The position numbers were made by a program, and so were the translations under genes. The notes beneath the pieces were generated by a model. The model did no database searches. It saw only the letters and a list, made by a program, of their open reading frames with translations, and was not told the origin of the DNA. Positions 40,230-50,942 of a stretch of DNA of 64,000 nucleotides are shown in pieces (position 1 is the first letter of the stretch; every line of letters begins with the position of its first letter). This stretch comes from Phosphuga atrata (Eukaryota > Arthropoda > Insecta > Coleoptera > Silphidae), in contig OX155907.1 in assembly GCA_944588485.1 (NCBI GenBank), forward strand, positions 22,358,940 through 22,422,939, written 5' to 3'.

Positions 40230-40857
40230 CCGGGATGAGCAACCTACGGCCCGCGGGCCAACTGCGGCCCGAGAAAGTGCTTAATGCGGTGTCGATTCTT
40301 GAGAGAAATTGACAAATTCTTAAAAATATTCGAAAAAGTTAAAATGTTTGATTTTCAGCATTTGAGGTGTTTCAACGATTTTTGAGGGTTTGTAAAATTG
40401 CTGACTTTCGTAAAGGGTAACCTACAACCCGCGGGCCAACTGCGGACCGAGAAATTGCTTAATGCGGCCCGCGAAAATCTGTTTTAAATATATAAAAATT
40501 GGCCGTCAAAGTCAACAATTTTACAAATCCTCAAAAGTCGTTGAAATACCTCAAATGCTGAAAATTGTAACTTTTTCGAAAATTTTTAAGAATTTGCCAA
40601 TTTGTCTCAAGAATCGATACCAAAATTTAAAGTTACTGCGGGCCAATTCTTATGTATTTAAAACAGATTTCGCGGGCCGCACTTTCTCGGGACACAGTAT
40701 GCCCGCGGGCCGTAGGTTGCTAGACGCAAACTAATGCGCTTAAACACGTGAATGCGCAGGCTTGCAGCGTAGTTGCGCGAAGAAAACAAATTTCTGGCCC
40801 GCGTCAGCTAGTACGATCTCTGACTGACCTATCACCTAAAAAGTTTGCCCACCCCTG
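40230..40857. mobile_element. hAT-type MITE (628 bp) with perfect TSD
   Basis: CCGGGATGAGCAAC starts the element and GTTTGCCCACCCCTG ends it, an imperfect hAT-type TIR. ATCTATAG flanks both sides (40222-40229 and 40858-40865). The interior has paired GCCCGCGGGCC palindromes. It shares its left half with the truncated copy at 37880. Confidence 0.9.
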
Positions 40858-40865
40858 ATCTATAG

Positions 40866-41180
40866 TGTAGTATGGTTTTACCAATTAAAAAAAAAATTCA
40901 AATTGAAATACCAATGAGTATAAGTAATAATATAATATACCAATGAATATATGTTCCAATAATACCTCCTTTAGGTACACCTAGAATTAGGTTCACGTTC
41001 AAAGGAATTCTACAAAGGCTTCTAATCTAAATCTACTCTTCTAATCTAAAATCTAATCTAAATCTAAAATTAATGGCATGGCGTAATAAAATCAAACTGA
41101 GGTTAAAAATCAACTAAAATCGTACTTCCTAATTATCCTAAGCATCCTAATAATTTGTTATCTAGTCTAGTCCTGTCCGT
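40866..41180. other. AT-rich stretch with TAATCTAAA microsatellite
   Basis: A short run of CTAATCTAAATCTA units lies at 41025-41080. 40925-40995 (ACCAATGAATATATGTTCCA, CCTTTAGGTACACCTAGAATT) matches 47510-47560 next to the minus-strand LINE and is therefore LINE-derived. Confidence 0.5.
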
Positions 41181-41183
41181 TTG

Positions 41184-41425
41184 TCCTCCTCGATAGTGTA
41201 GTGTACAATATACCCTCGATATACCTAATATACCCTACCATATAGTGGAGTGTATCAAGATAAGCGGGAGACCGGGGTTCGATTCCCCGCCGAGGCAGAG
41301 GCTTTTTTAACCAGGGCGCCATTAACCATTAACCATTAACCAGGGCTGCCCACCCCGAATGAATGCGAAATTAGAACACTAAGGGACAAGTGGAAAAGGG
41401 GGTTTAGTGGGTCCAGTCTTCTCCG
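41184..41425 (+). mobile_element. tRNA-Asp-derived SINE, copy 2
   Basis: CCTCGATAGTGTAGTG matches the tRNA-Asp D-arm. GCGGGAGACCGGGGTTCGAT and TCCCCGCCGAGG match the anticodon-3' and T arms. An insertion of TATACC-type repeats separates the boxes. The body AAGTGGAAAAGGGGGTTTAG is shared with the copy at 15556. Confidence 0.7.
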
Positions 41426-41485
41426 CCCAGTATTGTCCGTTTAGTCTTATCTGTCCTAGAGGACGAGTGAATAGACAAGGCTAAC

Positions 41486-42510
41486 ATGGCCATTCAAATT
41501 GTGGATAAGTGGCCGGAGGGCAAAAGGCTTAAGGTGGCAGCAGAGAACACAGAAGCTGTTCTCCTTACGGGCCAAGGGAAGATAGGACCCATCAAATTTA
41601 AAGTGAAAGAGGAGACAGTAACTCCAAAAGAATATGTGAAATATCTAGCGATAATTAGCTCTCCTTCAAAGAACACATCAAACAGGTGACGATAGAAGCC
41701 CTAAAAACAACCAAGGCCCTAGAAAAATTAATGCCTAGGCGGTCCAAAAAGCAGCAAAAGAAGAATGTTAGGATTTGAACATTGGAAAATATACCCATAG
41801 GTATATTCAACCATCCTGTATGGTGCTCTGGTATAGGCTAACGCTATGGAACAATTTAGCATAAGGAAAATGCTAATAATGCTAATAACTTCTCTCCAGC
41901 GAAATATAGCAATAAGAGTCTGCAGCGCATATTGCACGATATCAAGAGATGCTGTACTCGTGATAGCTGGTATCCCGCCAATAGAGCATACTATCGAGGA
42001 AGGTGTTAGAAATGAGTCGGCACGGACAAGCAAGGAAAAACGCTAGGGCACAAACGCTTGAAAAATGAGAAGCAAAGCACGTGAAGCAATGCTAAATTCT
42101 GGTCGTGGAATAGTTCTTATCCCACAGAACTATGGGTTACTAGACAACTCGGGGAGGTTAGCTATCACATGACCCAGACACTCAGAGGCCATGGTTATTT
42201 GAAGGGAAACACCTGCAACATCGGCAGTACCGCAGGCAATCTGTGGCTATCACAGATAATATAATTATTGATTATTATTATTATGGGACCGATGGACCCC
42301 GGAAAGAGATACATGGTTAAACCAGAACCCGATAAGTTCTGAGAGTGACAACATTAGTGATCGTCGGCCAACTGGACGTACTCCGAGGACATGTTACAAA
42401 ACATCAGCGGTAAAGAGAAGGACAAAAGAATACCAGACGTAGATAGAAACCTGAACCCCTAAACACTGATGTGAATGGGGGATGTAGGAATGGACAAACA
42501 TTTTGCAACA
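41486..42510 (+). pseudogene. R1-like LINE, reverse transcriptase thumb to C-terminus
   Basis: It starts MAIQIVDKWPEGKRLKVAAE, then NTEAVLLTGQGKIGPIKFKV and EYVKYLAII (normally YLGI). Later frames carry IAIRVCSAYCTISRDAVLVI and AGIPPIEHTIEE, typical of the R1-clade region after the polymerase (RVxSAYRTVSxDAxxVxAGxPPI). Multiple frameshifts are present. The inverse copy at 46800-47880 has the same segment and the same 3' end (CCGATGGACCCCGGAAA, AATGTTTGTCCATTCC). Confidence 0.75.
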
Positions 42511-43230
42511 TACATACATCTCGAACCAGACACAATTTGATCTTTAGTCGAAAGAATTAATTATCGCATTTTCGAATTGATTCGAAAGAATGTTGGCATA
42601 CACATCAATTTTTAAAGTAAAACTTCTTTAGGTGCGACTTGTGAGTAACTCATTGTCAGATCTTTTTTCTAACGGAATTGACGTTTTTTTGACGGAAATT
42701 ATTATTATTTTCTAAACCGGTGAAATAGTCGTGTTGCTAGTCTGATTTTCTGCAATGATTTATACAATACAATAAGACGAGAACTAAACTTTAGTAAAGT
42801 CTATATCTAAATAGTTGTCGTTTTTTGACAGTTCCAACATTTTGACTTTTCTCAACAGGTGTTGCAAAAAATTATCCTATATAAATGTCAACAGTAAAAT
42901 AAATTGTAAAACTTTAGACGCAACTTGAGAGTAACTGAAATGTTTTTTCTGAAGGAAATAACGTTCAGTAAAGTCTATAGTCTGTTTACAAAGTTTCCCT
43001 ATATAACAATTTTAAATTTTGTAGAAATTGATCAGATATAGCCTAAAAAAGTGCGTCTAACTTTTACGCGCGGTTGAAGTAAAACTTCCTTGGCGGTTGT
43101 GGCAAGTATTACTAAAAAGATTAAATTTTAATTGAATTTAGAGATTCAATGATATTTAAATGTTAGTTCTCATTCAGATGAATCTCAAGCATTAATTGAT
43201 TTTTTTAAAGAAATATTTAATGTAACAATG
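42511..43230. other. Unassigned AT-rich stretch
   Basis: It is absent from the inverse copy of this region at 46.5-47.9 kb, where the two LINE pieces are almost adjacent. Either it was inserted here or it was deleted there. No terminal repeats or coding signal were recognised. Confidence 0.45.
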
Positions 43231-43289
43231 AATACTTCAATTGACTTCAACGAGATTTGGTACATAAAGCGACATCCTGACGAAATGTT

Positions 43290-44745
43290 AATAGCGGTGC
43301 CAAGATGCTCGTGGTTCGGGGGGGGCCATTTGACAAGTCAACATCTATCGTCCCCTCAAAAGGAAGATAGTCTTGTCTGTCTAATCTTGTCTGACCAATC
43401 TTGTCGGACCAATATTTTCTGTCTAGTCTTGTCTGTCTAAGAACCATCAGGTACCGCGAGGGGGAGGGCAGGCGTTCTCTGCCGGGGTTCCGCAAGGATC
43501 GGTTTTAGGAATGTCGCCTATGACGGCCTTCTGCGGACGCTGAGATGGTTACTGCCCACAGGGGTGGGTATTATGGCGTACGCAGACGACCTGGCACTTG
43601 TCTTCACCGACAGGTGTTGGTATATGCTGCGTCTCATATTCGCGCGCGCGGGGGAACTCGTTCTGGAGTGGATGGAGACGGCGGGCCTTCAGCTCTCCGC
43701 CTCTAAAACACAGGCGGCCCTGCTCTCCACCAGAAGGTCAGGTAGAGGCATTCTGGAGACTGAAATCTTAGGAGAGAGGATACCGCTCGAACGTGGATCC
43801 GGTACCTTGGTGTGATCCTCCAGGCGGGTCAGTGGGGATTACACGTGTGCCATGCCGCCGGCAACGAGGCACGCGCGTCACAACAATTGGCGCATCTCAT
43901 GCCGAGGGCCAGCGGGCCTGGGGAGGGTACGAGGAGGATTATGGCCAGTGTGGCCACTAGCAGACTCCTATTTGCAGCACCGGTGTGGGCAGCTGCGGTG
44001 AGGGGTCACGCCCGTAACTGGGAGCGTTTGCGACGGGCACTGCGCCCGGTGGCCATTAGGGTCGCCCGGGCTTACCGCACTGTCAGCAGTGACGCTGTGG
44101 AGGTCATATCGCGGATTCCTCCCGTGGACCTCCTTTTTATGGAGCGCGCGTCGGTGAGGGACATCTGGTGGGAACCGCAGGGAGGCTAGGAGAGTTGTTC
44201 GGGAGCAACTACTTGCCTGCTGGCAGGAGAGGTGGTCACGCGGCGGAAACGGCGTGTGGACTCGTCGCCTCATTCCTGATTTAATTCGGTGGATGGGGCG
44301 ACCGCTGGACGAGGTGGGATAATATTTCCTCACCCAGCTTCTTACCGGACACGGGACCTTCGGAACATATCTCCACAGGATTGCACATCCGGTGGAGAGG
44401 GCGTGCGCGACGACGCGGAGCACACTCTCGTGGCGTGTTCGCGTTGGGAGAGGGAGCGACAGGCCCTGGCGTCGGCCCTGGATGGGGAAGGCACGGTCGA
44501 AGCCTCGGCGGGTGGCCTCGCTGGCGAGGTGGGGCGGGGTGGTGTGGGCGGCCTTAAGCCGATTCGCGACTTCAGTCATGCGGGCTAAGGAGTTGCCTGG
44601 GTGGGAACAAGGGCGGTAAGGTTTTTTCTTTTTTATTTTTTGTTGTTGTAAATGCTATTGCATAGCATCTTGTATTTTTATGTAAATCCCGTTGTACTAT
44701 TGAATAAAGCTCATCTGGTGCCCGTTGCGGGAAGACTAGAAGGGT
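43290..44745 (+). pseudogene. R1-like LINE, polymerase palm to 3' end
   Basis: GVPQGSVLG is at 43483-43509; a deletion then removed the PFLWN segment present in the inverse copy, and NVAYDGLL continues. YADDLALV (43579-43602) is the catalytic box. A GC-rich C-terminal half follows: WGLHVCHAAGNEARASQQ, RVARAYRTVSSDAVEVISRI, PPVDLL, GVWTRRLIPDLIRWMGRP, YFLTQLLTGHGTFGTYLHRI, and DDAEHTLVACSRW in another frame. It ends in a short 3' region with AATAAA (44703). The GC content is far above its surroundings, so the insertion is younger than the AT-rich LINE relics. Confidence 0.85.
43362..43442 (-). repeat. Microsatellite inside the LINE (TCTTGTCTGTCTAA)
   Basis: TCTTGTCTG-based units lie between TCGTCCCCTCAAAAGGAAGA and AAGAACCATCA. 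The inverse LINE copy has the same microsatellite at the same place (46692-46735), so it was present before the copies separated. Confidence 0.8.
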
Positions 44746-44811
44746 GGGCAGAGGCAGTAATGCCATCGTTGGCGGTCCCTCTGTCCTTCCATTACAGTGG
44801 AGTCACTTGAG

Positions 44812-45088
44812 AAAAAAAAAGTCTTGTCTGTCTAGTCCTGTCTGCCGAGTCTTGTCTGCAGAGTCTTGCCTGTCTAGTCTTGACTGCCGGGGCTTGTCTG
44901 CCGAGTCTTGTCTGCCGAGTTTTGTCTGCCGAGTCTTGTCTGCCGAGTCTTGTCTGCCGAGTCTTGCCTGCCGAGTTTTGTCTGCCGAGTCTTGTCTGCC
45001 GAGTCTTGTCTACCGAGTATTTTCTGCCGAGTCTTGTCTGCCGAGCCTTGTCTGCCGAGTCTTGTCTGCCGATTCTTGTCTTTATTCG
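44812..45088 (-). repeat. 14-bp minisatellite TCTTGTCTGCCGAG, about 19 copies
   Basis: Regular 14-bp units start near 44820 and end near 45080. Because 14 is not a multiple of 3, repeating open frames appear in several frames; these are not proteins. The unit is a CCGAG variant of the GACTAGACAGACAA repeat found elsewhere. It lies ~70 bp after the LINE 3' end. Confidence 0.95.
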
Positions 45089-45637
45089 TTTTTTATATAT
45101 ATATTGCTTAATATGTAGAGACCTCAATAGAAACGTAAATAGTACGTCTATAAATAACAGTTTAGGAAAGAGTTTGCTTAGGAAATTTTGTGGGAAAAAA
45201 TGTTTTATTAAAATCTGCCAAGTCTAGTATGAGTAAGTTGGTCCGGGCTTAATCGAACCTACTTTTTTGGCACAAGATCTTGACTGGTTGTGCCAGCGGC
45301 ATTAATAATAATTTAATTGATTCTACTATTTGTCAAAGCAATAGGCTTAACACATCAATCAGACAGGAAATGTGCATAAGGTAAACATCCTGGCACCAAC
45401 AAAAAAACAAAACAAAAAATAATAATAATAACTTCCTGAAAAATCAAAAATATTACAATAATATGGAAAAAGGACCGCGAGGTCGCTAGCCCTTTGTTTA
45501 TTATTATTAGAACATAGGCTTATTATTGGGCAACCGTTTGCTTCCCCCGAAATGTAAATAAGTAAATAAAATAATATCCTGAAATACCAAAAATATTACA
45601 ATAGTCCTTCTTCCAGATTATTGTAATATTTTTGGTA
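45089..45637. other. AT-rich stretch without genes
   Basis: 45475-45640 shares short blocks with 46195-46330 (GCTAGCCCTTTGTT, GTAAATAAATAAATAAA), the flanks of the Helentron-like copy between them. Nothing else was recognised. Confidence 0.45.
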
Positions 45638-46190
45638 TTTTTAGGGTTCCGTACCGAAAACGGAACCCTTATAGGATCACTTTGTTGTCCGTTTGTCTGT
45701 CTGTCCGTCTGTCCGTCCGTCTGTCTGTCTGTCAAGACCATTTTTCTCAGGAACGCGTAGAGGTAACAAGTTGAAATTTGTACCAAATACTCGGGTCTGC
45801 GGTCTCTTTCAGCTGTGAAAAAATCAAACTTGTAAGTCAACGCGATCAAAAGATATGACCGTTTATGTCGCATATTTTGCGATTTCAGAAGGGAATCAAA
45901 ACCTATAGGGTACTACCCGTTGACCTAGAATCATGAAATTTGGCAAGAAACGGTGTCTTACAGCACATGTAAAGGGAAAAATCTGAAAATCGTAAATATG
46001 TAGTTCAATTGCAAGAAAAATGCGAATTTACTATTATAAACTTATGAAAATACACTAATGTGTTGCGTGGTATTGTCAGGTACCAGAAGCATATGGGTTG
46101 CATACAGTTAGGTCCTCCTAAAGATACCTTACTTACAAGTTTGTGCGGAACCCTCGGTGCGCGAGTCACAACTCGCACTTGGCCGGTTTT
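45638..46190 (-). mobile_element. Helentron-like (HINE) element, copy 5, full length
   Basis: Hairpin end TTTTTAGGGTTCCGTACC is at the left, the GTCY microsatellite at 45686-45733 and the CGCACTTGGCCGG terminus at 46174-46186. It is inserted in DNA reading ATTGTAATATTTTTG on both sides (45619-45633 and 46198-46212). This may be a duplication of flanking sequence rather than a TSD. Confidence 0.65.
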
Positions 46191-46335
46191 TTTTTTATTG
46201 TAATATTTTTGACCTCGAGGTCGGTAGCCCTTTGTTAGAAAAAATATTCTTACTATTACAATAAAATTGGGCTGACATTAGCTTCCCTTGATACGTAAAT
46301 AAATAAATAAAATAATCAGCTAAAATATTAAAAAA

Positions 46336-46550
46336 CGTTTTTCTATTTTGCGTCTATTCATTAAAGCACTCATATAGAATCGTTAATGGCTCGTCGAGAG
46401 CGATACAATTTTTACAATATGTATCGCCGATTTTTAATTTACAAATGGCATAAAAGGGCGAAAAATAGAAAAAATAGTTTAAAAAACGAGTTCAATAAGC
46501 GCGATTTTTCAGCACGCGTCCATGTTCAGAAAACGACGAGCGTAGCGAGG
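46336..46550 (+). repeat. Repeat family T, copy 1
   Basis: Landmarks are TTCTATTTTGCGTCTAT, CATTAAAGCACTCATA, GTTAATGGCTCG, GAACGAGTTCAATAAGCGCG and TTTTTCAGCACGCGTCCATG. It precedes the minus-strand LINE. Further copies form the 47.9-51.2 kb array. Confidence 0.75.
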
Positions 46551-46745
46551 AGCCTGTTTGCAGTAACCGTCTCAGCATCCGCAGAAGACCGTCATAGGCG
46601 ACATTCCACAAGAATGGTCCTAAAACCGGTCCCTGCGGAACCTCGGCAGACAACCTCCGCTCACGCCAGTCCTCTCCCTCGCGGAACATGATGGTTCTTA
46701 GACAGATAATACTAGACAGACAAGATTGCTCAGACAGTTCTTCCT
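46492..46745 (-). pseudogene. R1-like LINE polymerase fragment, inverse copy
   Basis: The minus strand reads MFREGEDWRERRLSAEVPQG, then PVLGPFLWNVAYDGLLRMLR, the segment spanning the PQG motif and the palm. The catalytic box is lost, and the frame runs into repeat family T. Next to it lies the microsatellite shared with 43362-43442. Confidence 0.8.
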
Positions 46746-46799
46746 TTTGGGGGGACGATAGATGTTGATCTTGGCACCATTATTATTTCCTCAAGATGT

Positions 46800-47880
46800 C
46801 GTATGGACAAACATTTTTCAACACATACAAAAAATGTTTGTCCATTCCTACATCCCCCCATCGACATCAATGTTTAGGGGTTCAGGTTTCTATCTACGTC
46901 TGGTTTTGTTCTTTAGTCCTTCTCTTTACCGCTGATGTTTTGTAACATGTCCTCGGAGTACAACCAGTAGACCGGCGATCACTAATGTTATCACTCTCAG
47001 AACGGATCGTGTCTGGTTTATCCATTTATTTTTCCGGGGTCCATCGGTCGCTCTCAAAAATTATACTATATGTGATAGCCACAGATTGTCTGCTGCACTG
47101 CCAATGTTGCAGGTGTTTGCCTTAAGAGAACCATGACCTCTGAGTGTCTGGGTCATATGACAGCTAACCTCCCTGAGTTGTCTAGTAACCCATAGTTCTG
47201 TGGGATAAGAACTAGTCCACGATCAGAATGTAGGATTGTTCCACGTTCTTTGCCATTTTTCAAGCGTTTGTGCCCCTAGCGTTTTTCCTTGCTTGTCCAT
47301 GCCGAGTCATTTCTTACCCCTTCCTCGATAGTATGCTCTATTGGCGGGATACCAACTATCACGAGTACTGCATCTCTTGATATCGTCATATATGCGCTGC
47401 AGACTCTTATTGCTATATTTCGCTGGAGAGAAGTTATCATTCTCCTTATGCTACATTGTTATACAGCGTTAGCACATATCAGAGCACCATACAGGATGGT
47501 AGAATATACCAATGGGTATATGTTCCAATAATACCTCCTTTAGGTACACCTAGAATTGGTTTCATGTTCAAATCCTAACATTCTTCTTTTGCTGCTTTTT
47601 GGAACGCCTACTTTTTTTGGGCCTTGGTTGGTTTTAGGGCTTCTATCGTCACCTGTTTGATGTGTTCTTTAAAGGAGGGCTAATTATCCCTAGATATTTC
47701 ACATATTCTTTTGGGTTTATTGTCTCCTCTTTCACTTTAAATTTTATGGGTCCTATTTTCCTTTGGCCCGTAAGGAGAACAGTTTCTGTTTTCTCTGCTG
47801 CCAGCTTAAGCCTTTTGCTCTCCGGTCACTTATCCACAATTTTAATGGCCATGTTAGCCTTGTCATTAGCTTCCCTTGAA
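46800..47880 (-). pseudogene. R1-like LINE, inverse copy of 41486-42510
   Basis: On the minus strand from 47850: MAIKIVDKWPESKRLKLAAE, KTETVLLTGQRKIGPIKFKV, EYVKYLGII. Then come the RVxSAYxTISRDAVLVI-type region (47300-47420) and the shared 3' part to 46800. It is slightly better preserved around YLGI than the plus copy, but frameshifted. Confidence 0.75.
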
Positions 47881-48078
47881 ACGTAAATAAAGAAATAAAA
47901 CAATCTGCTGCAATATGAAAAATATGTTTTTCTATTTTGCGTCTATAATAAAGTCATTAAAGCACTCATATGGGTTCGTTAATGGCTCGCCGAGTGCGAT
48001 ACAATTTTCTCAATATGTATCGGCGATTTTTTTTATTTAGAAATGGCATAAAAGGACGCAAAATAGAAAAAAATAGTT

Positions 48079-48205
48079 TAAAGAACGAGTTCAATAAGCG
48101 CGATTTTTCAGCACGCGTCCATGTTTAGAAAACACCTCGATACGTTCGTCGTTTTCTAAACATGGGCGCGTGCTGAAAAATGGCGCTTATTGAACTTGTT
48201 CTTTA
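48079..48205. repeat. Inverted repeat between T copies
   Basis: 48083-48133 (GAACGAGTTCAATAAGCGCG to CATGTTTAGAAAAC) is mirrored by 48150-48201 (GTTTTCTAAACATGGGCGCG to AACTTGTTC). This marks a head-to-head junction where the array reverses polarity. Confidence 0.85.
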
Positions 48206-48479
48206 ATATACTATTTTCTATTTTGCGTCTATAATGAAGTCATTAAAGCACTCATTTGTGTTCGTTAATTGCTCGCCGAGTGCGATACAATTTTCTCAAT
48301 AAGTTTCGCCGATTTTTTCATTTAGAAATTGCATAAAAGGGCGCAAAACAGAAAAAAATGTATAAAAATTTAAACCGTTTTTCGCACTTGTCCACTAAAC
48401 AAGCACGCGTGCTGAAAAATTGCGCTTATTGAACTCGTTCTTTAATACACTATTCAAAATCGATATGATAAATGCTGTG

Positions 48480-49130
48480 AATTTTAGTTAAAACTCACAT
48501 TTTATAAATTTTTGATGTCGCTGATCGCAGATTGTATAAGCCATATTTTTGAATTTATTTATTTTTGAATTTATTTTGAATAAATTCAGTTCTGGGATCA
48601 GTGTTCATCACCAAAATCTACAATCTGCGACCAGCGACTTCAAGAATCCCCAAATCCTGAATTTCAACCAAAATAGAATGCTTTGTGCCTAAAAATAGGA
48701 GTTTTACTTGTCTGCCTGTTGTGTGTCAGTCTGTCCGTCTGTCGGTACATGTTGCTGGAATTGTAGCTCCTCAACGAATGTACCGATTTTGATGCGGATT
48801 TATTTTTTTGAAAGCTGACGTGATCGAGGAGGTTCTTAGCTATAATTTATGAAGATTTGTTCATGCGTTTGATGACCATCAGCTCATTTCCTACTTGCCA
48901 AAATTAGTCTGCAACCAATTTGACACAAAAGTTTGTTTTGTTCCGTATATCCAAGCTTGTGTTTGAAAGCTGACGTGATCGAGTAGGTTATTAGCTATAG
49001 TGTATGAAGATCTGTTCAGGAATTTGATGATCATCAGTTCATATCCTACTTGACAAAGCTTAATCTTGTTTGTAAACAATCCTCACCATCACGTATTTGC
49101 GAACGAAATTTCAAAGAGGTAACATTAATC
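48480..49130 (+). mobile_element. Family S, second Helentron-like type, copy 1
   Basis: It holds a minisatellite-type block (ATCAGTGTTCATCACCAAAA, CTACAATCTGCGA, CAAATCCTGAATTTCAAC), then a TCTGTCCGTCTGTCGG (GTCY) stretch at 48727-48744. GGAATTGTAGCTCCTCAACG and AAGCTGACGTGATCGAGG follow. The inverse copy at 54590-54840 retains a hairpin before TTAAAAA. Non-coding. Confidence 0.55.
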
Positions 49131-49494
49131 ACGTACTTGCAAACAAATTATTAAAGAAAAGAAAAAGCTCCTCGCTACGCTCGTCGTATTCTAAACATGA
49201 CGCGTGCTGAAAAATCGCGCTTATTGAACTCGTTCTTTAGTATACTATTTTATATTTTGCGTCTATAATGAAGTCATTAAAGCACTCATATGGGTTCGCT
49301 AATGGCTCGCCGAATGCGATACAATTTTCTCAATAAGTTTCGCCGATTTTTTTATTTAGAAATTGCATAAAAGTGCGCAAAACAGCAAAACTAGTACAAA
49401 AAACCCATTTTTCGCACTTGTCCACTAAACATGCACGCGTGCTGAAAAATCGCACTTATTGAACTCGTTCTTTAATACACTATTAAAAGTCGAA

Positions 49495-50155
49495 ATGATA
49501 AAAGCTGTAAATTTTAGTTAAAACTTACAATTTATGAATTTTTGATGTCGCTGATCGCAGATTGTATAAGCCGTATTTTTGAATTTTGAATTCAGTTCTG
49601 GGATCAGTGTTCATTACCAAAATCTACAACCAGCGACTTCAAGGATCCCCAAATCCTGAGTTTCAACTAAAATTGAATGCTTTGTGCCAAAAAAATAGGA
49701 GTTTGACTTGTCTGCCTGTTTGTGTGTCAGTCTGTCCGTCTGTCGGTATATGTTGCTGGAACTGTAGCTCCTCAACGAATGTACCGATTTTGACGCGGAT
49801 TTATTCTTTTGAAAGCTGACGTGATCGAGGAGGTTCTTAGCTATAATTTATGAAGATTTGTTCATGCGTTTGATGACCATCAGCTCATTTCCTACTTGCC
49901 AAAATTAGTCTGCAACCAATTTGACAGAAAAGTTTGTCTAGTTCCGTATATCGAAGCTTTTGTTTGAAAGCTGACGTGATCGAGAAGGTTATTAGCTATA
50001 GTTTATGAAGATCTGTTCAGGAATTTGATGATCATCAGTTCATATCCTACTTGACAAAAGTTAATCCTCTTTTGTGAACAATCCCCACCATCACGTATTT
50101 GCGAATGAAATTTCTGGGTAAACGTTAATCAGGTATTTGCAAATAAATTATTAAA
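49495..50155 (+). mobile_element. Family S, copy 2
   Basis: Same order as copy 1, including the GTCY stretch at 49732-49746. The ACAATCTGCG segment is missing from its minisatellite block. Confidence 0.55.
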
Positions 50156-50412
50156 GAAAAGAAAAAAGCTCCTCGCTACGCTCGTCGTTTTCTAAACATG
50201 GACGCGTGCTGAAAAAACGCGCTTATCGAACTCGTTCTTTAATATAATATTTTTTATTTTGCGTCTATAAGTCATTAAAGCTTATAATATATATAGTATA
50301 TAAGCTATATGTGTTCGTTAATGGCTCGCCGAGTGCGATACAATCTTCTCAATAAGTATCGCAGATTTGATTATTTAGAAATTGCATAAAAGGGCGCAAA
50401 ACAGAAAAAAAA

Positions 50413-50942
50413 ACCGGCCAAGTGCGAGTTGACTCGCGCACCGAGGGTTCCGTACAAACTTGTAAGTAAGGTATCTTTAGGAGGACCTAACTGTATGCAA
50501 CCCATATGCTTCTGGTGCCTGACAATACAACGCAACACATTAGTGTATTTTCGTAAGTTTCTAATAGTAAATTCGCATTTTTCTTGTAATTAAACTACAT
50601 ATTTACGGTTTTCAGATTTTTCCCTTTACATGTGCTGTAAGACACCGCTTATTGCCAAATTTCATGATTCTAGGTCAACGGGAAGTACCCTATAGGTTTT
50701 GATTCCCTTGTGAAATCGCAAAATATGTGATATAAACGGTCATATCTTTTGATCGCGTTGACTTACAAGTTTGATTTTTTCACAGCTGAAAGAGACGACA
50801 GAGCCGAGTATCTGAAATAAATTTCAACTTGTTACCTCTACGCGTTCCTGAGAAAAGTGGTCTTGACAGACAGGACGGACAGACGGACAACAAGGTAGAC
50901 GGACAACAAAGGGTTCCGTTTTCGGTACGGAACCCTAAAAAA
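50413..50942 (+). mobile_element. Helentron-like (HINE) element, copy 6
   Basis: The CCGGCCAAGTGCGAGTTG start and GGGTTCCGT/ACGGAACCC hairpin with CTAAAAA end are intact. The GACR tract is shortened and interrupted (GACGGACAACAAGG duplicated). It lies inside a T copy, whose sequence AAAAAGCTCCTCGCTA continues directly afterwards. Confidence 0.65.

Larger units (their letters stand above)
38319..40808 (+). repeat. ~2.4-kb tandem duplication, unit 2
   Basis: Second copy of 35993-38318. Differences include an 8-bp insertion near 38360, point changes in the hammerhead cores, and a 39842 T-run change that breaks one of the repeated open frames. Confidence 0.9.

Noticed and set aside
43968..44579. 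203-codon minus-strand open frame
   Set aside because: It is antisense to the GC-rich R1-like LINE coding region. High GC content leaves the opposite strand open, and the plus strand carries all the recognisable motifs.
44744..45127. Open frames of 67-124 codons on both strands with regular Cys/Leu/Ser or Arg/Gln repeats
   Set aside because: They are forced by the 14-bp minisatellite, which lacks stops in several frames. No signal peptide or flanking coding sequence is visible.
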